Assembly: GCA_002778195.1 (NCBI GenBank)
Contig: PCDI01000013.1
Coordinates: forward strand, 577,021 to 641,020
DNA: 64,000 nucleotides
Reading direction: 5' to 3'
Source: Raffaelea ambrosiae
Taxonomy: Eukaryota > Ascomycota > Sordariomycetes > Ophiostomatales > Ophiostomataceae
The notes beneath the pieces are model-generated. The model saw only the letters and a list, made by a program, of their open reading frames with translations. It did not search any database and was not told the DNA's origin. Below are positions 43,475 to 55,354 of the stretch, in pieces (within the stretch, counting starts at the first letter, position 1; every line of letters begins with the position of its first letter). Position numbers and translations under genes: made by a program.

Positions 43475-45128
43475 ACCTCGTTCTTTTTTCCCCTTCTTTT
43501 TCCGCCGTGCTTCTCCCGCACTTGGGCTGCCCCTTCCCTTTTCTGCTGCGATTCCCGACCGTCTGGAAAGGCCGTTTGGACTAGGTTGCATGTCACATCA
43601 CGCCAGGGGCCAATCACAGTGCCTGCAGCTGCCCTGCCGGACGACTTGTAAAGCAAAAGAGGCCCTTGCTTCTCCTGCCGAAACCGCGGGCTGCGAACTG
43701 CTGCGCGAGGGAGCGGCTGCAAAGGGCAGCTGCGATCCAGCAAGGAAAGAGCCGGCCTGTGTGCATGCCATGTAGCTCGCCTCCATCGCGCCTTCCCTAC
43801 GGTGTGCACGGTGGTCACGGCGTACAAGTACGGTGTATGCACCTTACTTTGGGTGTGCTGGACACCCCGCGCAAGAGCCCCCGCCGTGGTTCGTGCTTGG
43901 TTGTCTGTTCTTCTCTCTTGCGGCCTCAACACACACACGCGCACACCTCGCTCGACAGACACGATCGCGGATGGCGCGGCAGCCAACGTCCATTGCAACA
44001 ACCCAAGGCCGCCCTTTCTGCAGGCTGGGCTGCCTGCCTGCCTGCTGCTGCTGCTGTTGCTGCTGCCGCTGTCGCTGCACAGACGAGCTCTTCCACATCA
44101 AAATAAACAAACAAACAAAAAAGGCCTCCCATCATAACACACGGAAATATCCCCCCAATACCCACAGACAGCGCCAGAATCAGGCCAGGCCGAGTTGTGC
44201 GGACGCGGTTTGGCTGCCTCCCAGAGTGCCTAAAATGACAGAAAAGGGAAAAATGAAAACACAACAGATCGCGATGGGCCTCGTTTGTGGGCCGCTGGCC
44301 GTGATGCGCGGCCGGCGGTGAGAGGGCAACAGAGATTGCGACCCTGCAGCTGGCCGCCCGCTGGTTGTCCTGTTCTCTGTTTTTTTTCCCAGGTTCTGAG
44401 CAGGTCCTTCCTCCACAATCTGTCCGGCCTGCTGCAGCGAGCTCGGACTCGGATGAATAGAAAGCCAAAGAAATGATCCACTGGAAGGCTAAAACGGGGG
44501 CCGCCAAAGACGGGGCCAAGCAGACCAGAGGAAGCCGTCGAGAGACGAAAGAGGACAAACGGGGACAAAGGGGCCCCGACGAGCCCCAAAACGACGAGAC
44601 GACATACGATGTCCAGACTGGGGAAACAAACGATCGTTTCAATCCCCCTCCCACACGGCTGCCCGCCCCAAAAGCTGAGAGTTGCAGCAGGATGGGCAAC
44701 CCAACCCTCTAAACAAGGCACATCTTCGGCTGGCATCTCCACCGCCCCCCCCCCCCTCTCCTTGGCAAGCATGGACTAACTATGCATGCAACCATGACAT
44801 GCAAAGTCGCAGCTAACACGGCACTACGCAAGGCTCGTTGTTGTGCCGGCCGTTCCACCTTGTCGGGTTTCATCCGTCCACCCCGTCCTGCGCGCCCGGG
44901 TTGGCTTGTTGGGCGCTCGTATCTGGCTGTGCGCTGTTGATGGATCGAGGCCTGTCCAGGAAAAGAAAGAGAGAGAAAAAAAGGACCCCGGGCAGTGGCA
45001 TACTGTCCAAGACTCCATTCGGTGTGCGTCAGTTACCAGTTGCCTTGTCGTCTGTTGAAGCCAACTCCCCTGCGCGCCTCTCCAACGTCCCTTGCATGTG
45101 GCCATCTCCCTATGCGCTGCATGTTTTG

Positions 45129-45131
<3 letters not shown>

Positions 45132-45163
<32 letters not shown>
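45132..45163. repeat. TC dinucleotide microsatellite
   Basis: Sixteen uninterrupted TC units in intergenic DNA. Confidence 0.95.
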
Positions 45164-45167
<4 letters not shown>

Positions 45168-46723
45168 AGAGCCTATCGTGCCCTCGTCCAGACATCTTAC
45201 ATTCGTTTCCGTCAAGCAGCGAACGCAGGGGGGGGGGGGACCACCCACGATTTTGTTGTGTCTGTTGGTTCTGAGTTGTCACTGCATAATGGCGCAAATT
45301 CATATGAATTTCACTCTGGGAAATGGCGTTGTTTTCATGTTCCTTTTGCTGGCGTCGTAAGACGTCCAACTTGCCAGTTGGTTCGGCGTCGTCAACATTG
45401 GCCTGCAAATGGAACTACATCCCATCAGAGGAGACAGACAACAACCAGGCAACAAGAAGGCATGAGGCCATGAGGGTAAGAATCCTACGGAACGGTAACA
45501 TGATATTAATGAAGACAGCGCGTCGGTATAGCACCCCAAAAACAACAATCTGATCGCCCCGAAGACTGAGAGCAAATTGACACACACGGCACTGGCCGTT
45601 CCTGTGTTAGTCGGCCCGCTCGCAAATTGCTTCTTAAGAGAACCACATTATAGCCACAGCCATTGTTGCCCGCTCCACGCCAGACTAGCCAATTTCCTGT
45701 CGTGTTTGCAGGCCGGGCCAATTGGTCCGATGGGACTGGAGAAATCAAAAGAAGACGACGTGGACGGCCAGCAGGATACTAACAGGACACCAACACAAAC
45801 GAAGAAGAGTAGGCATGCCACCTCGCCTTTCATTGCCCGTTCCCTGGTCCGCGTTTTTTCCCTCTCTGTTCTCTCTGTTCTCTCTGTCCTGTCTGCCCTC
45901 CTCTCCAAACAAGCCCTTTCCCAAAACGACCTGTCCAAATTCTGCCTTTGTCTCAACATGCCCCTTGGGTTCACACCTTGCTCCTTCGGCCATCCCTCGC
46001 CAAGCCTCCCTGTCAGCCTCCCAGTTCCCTGGCTTAGCCGTGGCACTTCTGCCACCAGCTTGCTCGGCCAGCCTGGAGCACTTCCCATTGGCAGGCCCGC
46101 TCTCCTCCAGAGATAGAGAGCCGGCCATTGACAGCTGCTTGCGTCAGGCGCGGTTATCTCACCGAGATCATAGGCGATTTTCCTGTTGAAGGATGCGGCG
46201 CTTACCCGACGACAGTTGGCGCCAGGCCCGCAGGATGCGAATAGCCTCACTTCAGCCCTTCCCATACTAACCGAGACACGACGCTCACGAGACTACAGTC
46301 CATTGCCCAATCCTTACGGGGCGTGATTGAAACCCACTTGCACAAGAACGTGAAACAGAGCTGTGCGGGGACCCGAAGATGGAACCGCAAACAGCTGCAA
46401 GCCACAACCCCCCCTACCTATGGCAAACCCCCTCGCATGCATTTTATGCTTGTTGTTGTCCGTTTTGTCACAACAGATGGGGCCGTTTCCATACGAACGG
46501 TGTCCTGGAAAATCCCTCGGTCTAACGTCTAACATGAAAACCGTTGTTGTCTTCCACTTCTATGGCACGAGACTAGGCATGCAAACGAACACACGCCTCC
46601 TTCTCCGCTCTTTTGTTACAAATCTTCCATACTACATAAGAAGTACATCCAACCAACAGCAAAGCCAACCGCATCGAGACGCCGGAAAAGAGAATGGATG
46701 ACACACAGAGGGGAGGTTCGTGT

Positions 46724-49369
46724 TTAGCCCCGGGGGGCCTCGTCGTAGCTGCTGGATTTGTGCTTGGGTACAAATTTGAAATCTGGGTGGGCTGGCCCCA
46801 GGAACATTTCACTGTAGGATTGTTAGTATGTTCACAACTACAGAGAGAGAGAGAGAGAGAGAGAGAGCACACCTGATCTTGATCCAATCCTTGTGGTTGC
46901 GGCTGGCCAGAAGCCCCTCCAGTTCATTGCGACTGCGGTACAGCGGTGGCCGGTCATTCAGGCTCGGCGGCAGGTACTCCAGCAGACCGATGGGGACGTA
47001 GCGAGAGGCAAAGCTCAGGTACTCGAGCAGGAAGCGCCGCGTCATGCCGAGTCCGAACTCGTCCGTGCCCCAGCAGTCCATGCCGTAGCGAGCAAACTTT
47101 TCGACGTAGGCCAGCCGCTCCGTAGCCGACTTGTCCAGATACTGGCCCTTTTCAATCTCCTCGAACAGCCACGGCTTGACCAGCGCGCCGCGGCCGATCA
47201 TGACCGCGTCCACGCCGGACTGCGCAATCTGCTCGCGGTACTGCACGTGGCTGAAGCAGTCGCCGTTGCCGAGGAAGTAGATGTGGTTCCGGCCCTGGTA
47301 CGCGTTGGAGAGCGTGCGCGGGTCCGGCTCGCGCACCGTGTCGGTCACCTCGTCGCGCGTCGCGTTGTAGCTCTTCACCAGCGCCGCGCACTCGGCAATG
47401 TAGGACCAGTCGGCGGGCTTGCGGTAGCGCTGGTTGCGCGTGCGGCCGTGCAGCGTGATGGCGGCGCAGCCGGGAGCGCCCAGCCGCTCGCGGGCCTCAA
47501 TGCTGCCAAACGCCAGGCGCTCAATCACCTTGGGCGCGGCGGGGGGCCCGTTGTCTTTGACACCGATCCGCAGCTTGGCCGTGATGGGCACCTCGCCGGA
47601 CACGGCGTTCATGCCGCGGATCATGCGCTCCAGCTTGTTGTGCGACTCGAGCAGGCCCGACCCGCCGCCGCTCTTGTACACCATGTCGATCGGACACCCG
47701 CAGTTCATGTCGATCAGCCGCAGGTGCTGCGGCGGCAGCAGCCGCGCCATTGCCTCGGTCGCCTTGATGGCCATCCACGGCTGCGTGGCGGCGACCTGCA
47801 CGCCGAACTTGAGGTCGCGGGCGTTGTCGTAGTCGCGCACGACGTAGGGCCGGTGCCGATAGCTGGTGTCCGCCGCATACTCAGCGTGGCGCTCGGGGCG
47901 GAACTGCGGCGGCGTCGCCACTTCGGACGCGTGCGCCTTCAGCAGCGCCCACTCGGGCTGCTTGCCGGTGACGAGGTCCATGCACATGGCCATCTCCGAG
48001 TAGGTGAACTGGCAGCCGAGCTCGACGCACAGGCGGCGGAAGGGGAGGTTGCCCTGGGTCGTCAGGGGCGCGAGCGTGGGCGTCTCGGGGCCAAAGTAGA
48101 TCTTGCGCTTCTCGGACGGCAAAAAGGGCGGGTCGGTGAACTGGGCGCGCAGCTCGTCCGCCGTATCGTTGGTGTCGTCCTTGGGCGGCGGCAGAGACGT
48201 TTCTTTGGCTTCTTTTTCTTCGCCCTTGTCGTTGTGGCTGTTGCTGTGGGAGTGGTAGCTGAGGTCGTTCCGGTTGCCGTAAATCTTCTTCACCACGTCC
48301 ATTTCCTGGGTCAGCCACTTGATGTAGGCCTCGGACTTGTCCAAGACGGTGCGCCGGCGGGTCAGGTTGTACTTGTCGAGCGACGAGATGACGTTGACTA
48401 CGTCGGGCCGGGCATCGTCGTCATCGACTGGCACTTCGTTGTTGCTGCTGCTGCTGTTGTTGTTGGCCTTGTCATGGTCGCCTTTGGAGGTGGTGCTGTT
48501 CTCGCCATTCTCGCCTTCTTGCTTGGCTTCATTCTCTCCTGCTGCAGGCGCCGGTGCAGCCACAGAAGTGCCGTTGGCCGGCCTGCCTTCCTCAAGAAGG
48601 ACAAGCTCTTTCCGGCCGTCTTCGTGCTCAACCTCCTTCATGTGGCTCTTCACGAAGCGGCACTTCCACCCCGACGGACACCGGCCGTGGGCAGCAAAGA
48701 CGGGGCACTTGCCCGCAAACGTGGTCAGATCCTCCCGGCGGCCCTCGGCCAGGTACTGGCGCAGGTCGTGAATGAAGCGGCACCTCTCGCCCTGTCGACA
48801 TGTCTTGGGTGAGAACTCGGGCGCGTTGGCTACCGACGAACACAGGGGGATGGCGTCCCGGGACCGGCCAAAGTTGCGCTCCTTGTTCTGGCCGCCCTTG
48901 GACTTGCCCTTTTTCCGGCCAGTACCGCCCCCGCCGCCACCACCGCCGTCACCGTGTCCTCGGCCCTCTGCTTCGTCGTCGTCATCCACATCATCTTCTC
49001 TCGCGTCAGAGCCGGCCTCCTGGATCAAGTATCTGCGTATAAGTGGTGAGTCGTGAGCACACGCCAAAGGTCTTGATTTTTTTTGGGGAATTGGCCGTCC
49101 CGCTAGAAAAAGAGCTGCACTCACTCTTTCTTGACCGGGGCGACTCCTGATACCCGGGGGTTCTTTTCGGGCGGTGTGGTCTCTGGTGCTTCGTCCGCCT
49201 TGGCTCGCTTTTGTCTGTGCTCGTCGTCCTCTGCAGCCGGTGGGCCTTGCCTCACAACAGCTACTGTTGGAGCTTCAGCAGCCGCGTCCAGCGGCCTCTT
49301 GGTCGGGACGCTTTGTGCGGGAGCTGCGGCATCCTGCAGGCTGGCAGGTACAGCATTTTGTTGCTCCAT
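46724..49369 (-). CDS. DUS3: tRNA-dihydrouridine(47) synthase Dus3
   Basis: Exons 49369-49125, 49032-46873 and 46811-46724 give 830 aa. The N-terminal 220 residues hold acidic and Gly-rich linkers and two CCCH zinc fingers (CRQGERCRFIHD and KCPVFAAHGRCPSGWKCRF), the accessory part typical of Dus3. The TIM-barrel synthase domain follows: FGPETPTLAPLTTQGNLPFR, FGVQVA, IDMNCGCPIDMVYKSGGGSG (catalytic Cys at about 525), ITLHGRTRNQRY, GNGDCF and VMIGRGALVKPWL. It reduces uridine 47 of tRNA (and some mRNA sites) using FMN and NAD(P)H. The last exon, SEMFLGPAHPDFKFVPKHKS to APRG, is short but conserved in style. A CT microsatellite lies directly behind the second donor. The long Ser/Asn/Asp linker between the fingers and the barrel is larger than in yeast. 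Confidence 0.96.
46842..46867. repeat. AG microsatellite inside the last DUS3 intron
   Basis: Thirteen AG units on the plus strand, read as CT on the DUS3 sense strand, begin five bases into the 61-base intron, immediately after the GTGTG donor. Confidence 0.95.
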
Positions 49370-50569
49370 TGACGCTTAATATGGTTCTTTGTGTAATCAA
49401 GCTGCAGCTGTTTGCGGCAGGAGGAGCATTGGCAGTTGGGGGGGGGGAATATATTTTTTTTTTCTTGTTACTTTGTAGGTGGAAAATCTCACTAGACGAA
49501 TATATGCACCACACGGGGTGTCTCTCTAGCGGGGCTCAGGGTCTCCCCCCTCCGGCGTCTCAGTCTGTGGCAATCGGATAAGGACCTGAAGTGCCTACAC
49601 TTTCACTCTGTCCACGCAGCCTCGAGAAATGTAGTACGAGTATATAGTTACATAGTCACTACTACTTGCATGTAGACAGGGCACTCGTACTCCAGATTGC
49701 CCATTTAGTGTACCAAGATATGTGCCTCCCCGTACGTTGTAAGGTACGACCGAGGGCGAAGGATGGCAAGCCAGGAGAACAGCGTATATAGTTAGTTGCC
49801 ATGGAGCTGTAAGATACTCCCAAAGGGCCCAACACACACCTATCAGGTAACATTTTGGGGCTGAAAATTAGCGGCTGCTCTTAGTGCTCGTATGGTTAGT
49901 GGTGCAGGAACGGCTGTGGCTTCCTGCAGAGAAACCTGCCCACTGGAAGCGGGGTGAAAAGGCAAATGGGAAGGTCCCTGGACACGGCGGTGCCGCTCGG
50001 ACGCCAGCCAAAGCGCGCGTCCACCAAAAGCCGCCCAACCGCAGCCATCACCGTAAATCGTCCACCAGGGCCACCCACACCCCCTCCAGGAAGGAACGAC
50101 CCAAGGCGAAGGCGCCCCGCTAAGACCGCGCGACGAAACAGTCCCCCTGGCGGCCCAAACGGCTGGCGATTGGGTGTAAACAGGCTGTGGCCTGCCCCCC
50201 TTTCTCACCACCATCGTTTTCTCTCGTCCTCTTGCTTGCCTGCAACGGCTTTTCTCCACCTCGCACACCTGCACGGCCACTTTTGCAGAGTTTCCTTTTT
50301 TTTTTCCCCGTGTGTTTCTCATCTGGATCTCTGCTCTCTGACACTCCATCGGCGCCTTTATCGACAGCCTTACGTCCCGACACGGTGGCATTGACGTACT
50401 CCTCCCCCCTCCCCCCCCTCTGAACACATCGTCATCTTCCCTAGTCAGGCCATCGCGAGCTGACCAGAGACGAACCGGAGACCTGAACAGGCTTTACCAA
50501 GCACGCATACGGACACCGTCACACACAACCGCCATCCCACTCCCAAGGCAATGCTCGCTTTGGACCGCC
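49370..50569. other. Divergent upstream region of DUS3 and the kelch gene
   Basis: 1.2 kb shared upstream region. A G run of 10 (49438-49447), a TTACTTTGTAG word (about 49468) and a TACGAGTA copy (49635) with TAGTTACATAG words lie in the DUS3-proximal half. The kelch-proximal 400 bp are C-rich (a probable leader). No gene. Confidence 0.5.
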
Positions 50570-52456
50570 ATGCCTGATCCCGGCCGCCAGACTCCCCGGT
50601 CGCCGCACCGCTCCAAAGTGCTCCGCATGCAGAAGATCCAGCCTATGTCGCCCATCGACGACCCCGAGCCCCTACCCGCGTCCAAGACCAGCAGCAGCAG
50701 CGACGACAGAAAGCACCGTCGCGACGAGCGCAGCCGGTCCGCCAGCAACGCTAGCAACTCGGGTGGCGCCACCCCTTCCTCCGCCTCCGTCTCCTCCTCG
50801 ACCGCCACTGGCGCCATCCCTCCGATAATACGCAGCCATACGCCGGGCCTTCTCGCCACTAAGAGCCGCCGGAAGCCGGCCGAGCTCTCCATCCGCCAGC
50901 GGGCACCCTCCACGAGCTCTGTGCTGGCTGTCGCGGCCAGCAGCTCTGGCTCGGCCTCGTCCTCCCACCTCTCCATTGGCACCCCGCCATCCAGCAAGAC
51001 CCCCGGACCGGCACCTGCGCCTTCCACATCCGGTGCCGGCTCGTACTCATCGTCGCGCTCACCTTTGCGGCGCGCACAAGAGACCGTAGACGAGGAGGAC
51101 GAAGAGGAAGAAGAAGAAGAAGAAGAAGAAAAAGAAAAAGAAGAAGAAAAAGAAGAAGAAGAAGGCGCTGGCGGGACCAGCAGCAGCGGCCACAAGAGAC
51201 CAACTGTGCCGCGATCGACATCAGCCATAGCCAGCAAACCCGGATCAGCTGCAGCTGCTGCTGTAGCGTCAGCAGCCTCCTCGCGGTCACGGAGCACGCC
51301 CAAGGTGAACGGCGGGCGGGCACGTGGCATCAGTTCCGTCGGCGACAGCGGCAACAACAACAGCCTCCACGGCGAGTACACGGCATTCCCGCCGCTAGCC
51401 GACCCCAAGACAGCAGTTGACGTGCTGCCGGCACCATCCTCCGGCATGTACTGGTCACGAGTGCCAGTATCGGGCGTGCCGCACACGCCGCTGCGGGCGC
51501 ACACGACCGCGATTGTGGGGTCCAACGTGTTTGTCTTTGGCGGATGCGACGCGCGGACGTGCTTCAACGACCTGTATGTGCTGGACGCGGACTCGTTCCA
51601 CTGGACGAAGCCGCAGTGCGTGGGCGAGATCCCGATGCCGCTGCGCGCGATGACGTGCACGGCCGTGGGCAAGAAGCTGGTCGTCTTTGGCGGCGGCGAC
51701 GGGCCAGAGTACTACAACAACGTGTACGTGCTGGACACGACCAATTTCCGGTGGTCGCGGCCCAAGATTACCGCGACTGCCGGTTCGTCCGGTTTGCCCA
51801 GCAAGCGGCGGGCACACACGGCCTGCGCCTACAAGAACGCGATCTACGTGTTTGGCGGCGGCGACGGCGTGCGGGCCCTCAACGACGTGTGGCGGCTGGA
51901 CGTCAGCGACATGAACAAGATGTCGTGGCGGATGATCAGCGGGCCCACAGACAGCGAAGAGAAAGTTAACGGGCCGCCGGGGTCCTCCAAGAGCGGCAGC
52001 CGGCCCAAGGCGCGCGGCTACCACACAGCCAACATGGTGGGCAGCAAGCTGATCATCTTTGGAGGGTCGGACGGCGGCGAGTGTTTCAATGATGTGTGGG
52101 TGTACGACGTCGAGACGTTTACGTGGCGCACGGTGACGATCCCGGTGACGTACCGCCGCCTGTCACACACAGCCACGCTGGTGGGCTCCTACCTGTTTGT
52201 GGTGGGCGGCCACGACGGTTCCGAGTACACCAACGACGTGCTGCTGCTCAATCTGGTGACGATGAGCTGGGACCGGCGCAAGGTCTACGGCGTGCCGCCA
52301 ACTGGGCGCGGTTACCACGGGACCGTGCTCTACGACAGCCGGCTACTGATGATTGGCGGCTTTGATGGGACTGAGGTTTTTGGGGATGTATGGATGCTGG
52401 AGTTGGCGGTCCACGCCTATTACTCGCAGATCAGCCACTTTAGCATTGAGGTGTAG
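50570..52456 (+). CDS. Kelch-repeat (galactose oxidase-like beta-propeller) protein
   Basis: Single exon, 628 aa. The first 290 residues are disordered and Ser/Arg/Ala-rich, with PRSPHRS and TPRSP-type phosphosites and an almost pure Glu/Lys tract (about 175-200) encoded by a GAA-rich microsatellite. From about 293 a propeller begins with YWSRVPVSG. At least five kelch units follow, recognised by VFVFGGCDARTCFNDLYVLD, LVVFGGGDGPEYYNNVYVLD, IYVFGGGDGVRALNDVWRLD, LIIFGGSDGGECFNDVWVYD, LFVVGGHDGSEYTNDVLLLN and LLMIGGFDGTEVFGDVWMLE: about six blades, with the Gly-Gly and Trp/Leu spacing of the family. The function is a protein-protein interaction platform, often in polarity, cytoskeleton or signalling. 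It lacks BTB and coiled-coil parts, so I cannot assign it to Kel1/Tea1 or another known group. The start ATG at 50570 is the first in frame. Confidence 0.9.
   Translation: MPDPGRQTPRSPHRSKVLRMQKIQPMSPIDDPEPLPASKTSSSSDDRKHRRDERSRSASNASNSGGATPSSASVSSSTATGAIPPIIRSHTPGLLATKSRRKPAELSIRQRAPSTSSVLAVAASSSGSASSSHLSIGTPPSSKTPGPAPAPSTSGAGSYSSSRSPLRRAQETVDEEDEEEEEEEEEEKEKEEEKEEEEGAGGTSSSGHKRPTVPRSTSAIASKPGSAAAAAVASAASSRSRSTPKVNGGRARGISSVGDSGNNNSLHGEYTAFPPLADPKTAVDVLPAPSSGMYWSRVPVSGVPHTPLRAHTTAIVGSNVFVFGGCDARTCFNDLYVLDADSFHWTKPQCVGEIPMPLRAMTCTAVGKKLVVFGGGDGPEYYNNVYVLDTTNFRWSRPKITATAGSSGLPSKRRAHTACAYKNAIYVFGGGDGVRALNDVWRLDVSDMNKMSWRMISGPTDSEEKVNGPPGSSKSGSRPKARGYHTANMVGSKLIIFGGSDGGECFNDVWVYDVETFTWRTVTIPVTYRRLSHTATLVGSYLFVVGGHDGSEYTNDVLLLNLVTMSWDRRKVYGVPPTGRGYHGTVLYDSRLLMIGGFDGTEVFGDVWMLELAVHAYYSQISHFSIEV
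51098..51165 (+). repeat. GAA/AAG-rich trinucleotide tract coding for Glu/Lys
   Basis: About 68 bases of GAAGAA and AAAGAA units within the kelch gene encode a run of Glu with interspersed Lys. Length variation would keep frame. Confidence 0.85.
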
Positions 52457-53428
52457 GAGGGGGCAAGAGGAGAGACCAGAAGGGAAGGAAGGGGGGAGCC
52501 AAAGTGGAACACAAACAGGCACGGGCGGAAAGGAAGAGGGAGGGAGGAGGGACGGGGGCCAAAATGGGTGTGACTAAAACGGAGGGAAGGGGCAGATTGG
52601 AAAAGGTTACCGGGAGGTATTCTGGGAGAGATACTGAGATATATATGGAGGGATATAGCACACCCTGTGTACGATATGACTATTTTATGACAGGCATACG
52701 ACAGCTACAAATTTGATTTTTTTTTGGACATTAGTTATATATTGTTTTGGCTCTTTTCGGGGGGTTCCGTCTTGTTCTGTCTCCTTCCTCTTTCGTCCGA
52801 TTGTTTCACGGATCTGCAGGTAGGGCCTTCTGTTTTTGTGTAACGTCTTCTTTTTTTTGTGTATCTATTTGATTATATCATCATAAAGCGCTTCGTCTAA
52901 GACAGTAGTCTCATCTCTGGTATTGTTGGGTAGCACCTCGAAAACTCGTGGTGGAATGCCGTATACACCCTTTTTTTCCAATTGCCACCCGTCTGCTTCG
53001 TTCGGTACTTCTTTCTCCTGCTCCTCTCCCGTCTCGTAGTTGCTGCGCTGCAGACCATTTCTAACCTTCCCCCCCTCCCCCCCAAAAAATAAAATCAAAG
53101 AATAAAAATTATAGACAAAAACGCCTCCTCTTATGAGTTTACCTGTAAAACGCCATGCCGACAAAATGAAGAATTAAAGAGAAGGGGAGGAGGAAGATAT
53201 ATGAGGAGGGGGGGCCCAAAAAGAAGAGACCCGGGAGAGAGATGAGAAACAAGAGCATGAAGGAATCAGATCGCTTCCCAAGCTGTTCTCCAAGGAAAAT
53301 AGCAAGCTTTCAAGCCCATTACTGCTTCACACATATATGTTAATACAACACAACGCCCTTATCTTGCAAATATAAGTAAGAACCTTCCTGGAAAAAGAGA
53401 GGTTCTTCTTAAAAAACGCATGAAATGT
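52457..53428. other. Convergent 3' region between the kelch gene and RCF2
   Basis: About 970 bp with both 3' ends. T-rich and AT-rich patches (52715-52745, 52845-52870) are likely polyadenylation regions. No gene. Confidence 0.5.
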
Positions 53429-54285
53429 TCAGTGGGCAGCGGCGGGAGCACCAACTTTGTTCTCGCCGGCCGCGGGCGCTTCCTTTTGCTGCTTCTGCTT
53501 GGCGATGCGGCGCTCTTCCGATGCGACCATATCTATGGGGTGTTAGTAAGACAACATATCAAACGATGGGATCATGAAAGTTGGAGATGACTGTTGTCCT
53601 CTCCCGGCAGAAGAAAGGGATGTGGGGGTGGGAGGGGGAACTCACCCATCCATAGATCCTGGCCTTCGTACTCCTCCTTGTGGATGCGCTTCTCAATGAG
53701 GTGCTTGTGCTCCGGGTCGTTGGGGTCGACGATCATGACGGTCTCCCAGCGGCCCTCGCCGCTGCGGGCGTCGGCGACCTCGAGCGTCGCGGTGGCCAGC
53801 AGCACGGCCAAGGTCAGGCCCTGGGCATACATACGCGCCTGCACCAGCTTCTGCGACGTGGACAGGTACTTGTTGCGGCTGACCATGACCATCGCCAGGC
53901 CAATCGACGCCGCCCAGCTGCTCAGCACAATCGTGTACCGGTGCTCCCGCGCCCACGACAGCGCCTTCTCCTTGTCTGTCTCCTCCTTGCGCGCCTCTGC
54001 AATAGCGCGCTCGGTCGCGTCCTGGTAGCCGTACATGCTGTCGCGCGAGCGTGAAAACTTGATGCTCTCACGCTCAGCCACGATGATGGCACCGGCCGTC
54101 GTGGCCGACGACACCAGGAACGTCCGGAAGGGGATCGTTAGGCTGCGGAAGCCGGCATAGCGACGGGAGGCACCGAGGACGCCGATGAGACCGAACGTGA
54201 GGCCGATGGCACCGCCAATGACACCGCCGCGCTTGACCAGGTCGTAGTGTGCCTTTTCCTCGTCCTTGGTGGAGACCTTAACCAT
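53429..54285 (-). CDS. RCF2: HIG1-domain respiratory supercomplex factor Rcf2
   Basis: Exons 54285-53646 and 53532-53429 give 247 aa. The intron ends CTAACACCCCATAG with a CTTACTAAC branch. Hydrophobic helices lie at about 20-38, 53-70, 117-135 and 155-170. The HIG1 core reads SQKLVQARMYAQGLTLAVLL (about 144-163), with the R-x3-Q motif. The N-terminal start MVKVSTKDEEKAHYDLVKRG and the segment DATERAIAEARKEE fit the yeast Rcf2 type, which is longer than Rcf1. The protein sits in the inner mitochondrial membrane, binds cytochrome c oxidase and helps assemble and tune III-IV supercomplexes. The charged C-terminus ends AAH. No presequence is expected for this family. Start ATG is followed by a GTT, and CCAACATG gives A at -3. 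Confidence 0.93.
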
Positions 54286-55314
54286 GTTGGCTGGTGGTAG
54301 AGGGGTTACGAGGGGGGAAAAGGGGGGAGGTAGGTCGAAGATGAGGGGGGTTGTCGAGATTCGGAGGACACAAAAAATAGAAAAAGAAGCAGGAAGGGGA
54401 AACCGAGAGAGAAAGAGGGAGAGAGAGAGCAGCGAATTGAGAGCAGAAAAGGTTTCAAAAAAAAAAGAGAAACCCAATCACAAAAGTTGTGAAAGATTGA
54501 GAAAGAAAGCTCAAGTCGGGTAAAAAAATAAAAATAAATAAATAAAAAGAGAAGCTTTTCGGGCTTTGCTCTATTTTGGTGGCGCTTTCTCCCGCAAAAC
54601 GACTGACGTCGAGTTGGCTGATTTCCCTTCAGATGAGTAATCGAACCACTTTGGTGGTCTTGCTGAGTTTGCGGAGTTTGCGGAGTGTACTGAGTCTGCT
54701 GGTGTTGCTGTTCTTCTGATAGGAACGGACGGGTCGCTGTGGGCAAAGTGTGCGTGCCTCCCTATTTGGCTATCTTTGTGCTGTCAGGAGATTCGAGAGT
54801 GTCGACCTTTGGCTCTTTGGGAGTCGAAGTAATAAGTAAGGCTATGTAGAAATTGTACACTGCAAGTGGACTGCAAAAGCACAAAATGTGGCGATCTCGA
54901 GATTCTAGGAACAGCCGTCCGTCTTATAGTTCCTGGCAGGGCTGTACGAGTTTAAGAGAAGAAAAATGTTTCTTGTCTTCCACTTCCTTATGATGTAATT
55001 GCTGTTCTTCTCCGCGGGTCAGGGCCATCGGAATCGCCAGCGCTGTGCTGTTTTCTGCGATCATGCCATAAAAAGGCCATTTTCTCGCTTTTCGGCCATT
55101 CGCGACGCTGCCGCGCCCCAAAGCAGAGGCCGTGCAAACCCCGATTTTCGTCCGGGTGCTGGTATCTTACGCCGCAACAACCTCTGCTGTTAGCAAGGGT
55201 GCCCTACTTGGCCCAGGGCCATGCCCAACCAGAATGTCCACAGTGGTGCCATTTTCAGGGGGCTTCCGTGCCTTCCCATGCCAGCCGAAGAGAGAAGCCA
55301 GTACGTGGGCAATA

Positions 55315-55354
55315 CCACCGAAGCCACCAAAGCCACCCAAGCCACCCAAGCCAG
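55315..55354. repeat. Tandem repeat of the 9-mer AAGCCACCC type
   Basis: Four imperfect 9-base units lie in a row (AAGCCACCA, AAGCCACCC, AAGCCACCC, AAGCCAGCG). Confidence 0.8.

Larger units (their letters stand above)
41782..46723. other. Gene-poor stretch between the methyltransferase gene and DUS3
   Basis: About 4.9 kb. No open frame has a recognisable domain. It contains short tandem repeats (43101-43131 and 43318-43343), an AT-only patch at 43453-43474, a long CT microsatellite (45132-45163), and C/G runs at 44745-44756 and 45228-45239. The longest open frames (42305-43225 plus, 44001-43351 minus) are rich in Arg, Gly and Lys and look like random GC-rich frames. Confidence 0.45.

Noticed and set aside
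46893..48812. 639-codon plus-strand open frame over DUS3
   Set aside because: Composition is the mirror of the DUS3 codon use, it starts without a good ATG context, and it shows no known motif.
50494..51672. 392-codon minus-strand open frame over the kelch gene
   Set aside because: The serine run is the mirror of the GAA repeat; no domain; overlaps a well-supported gene.
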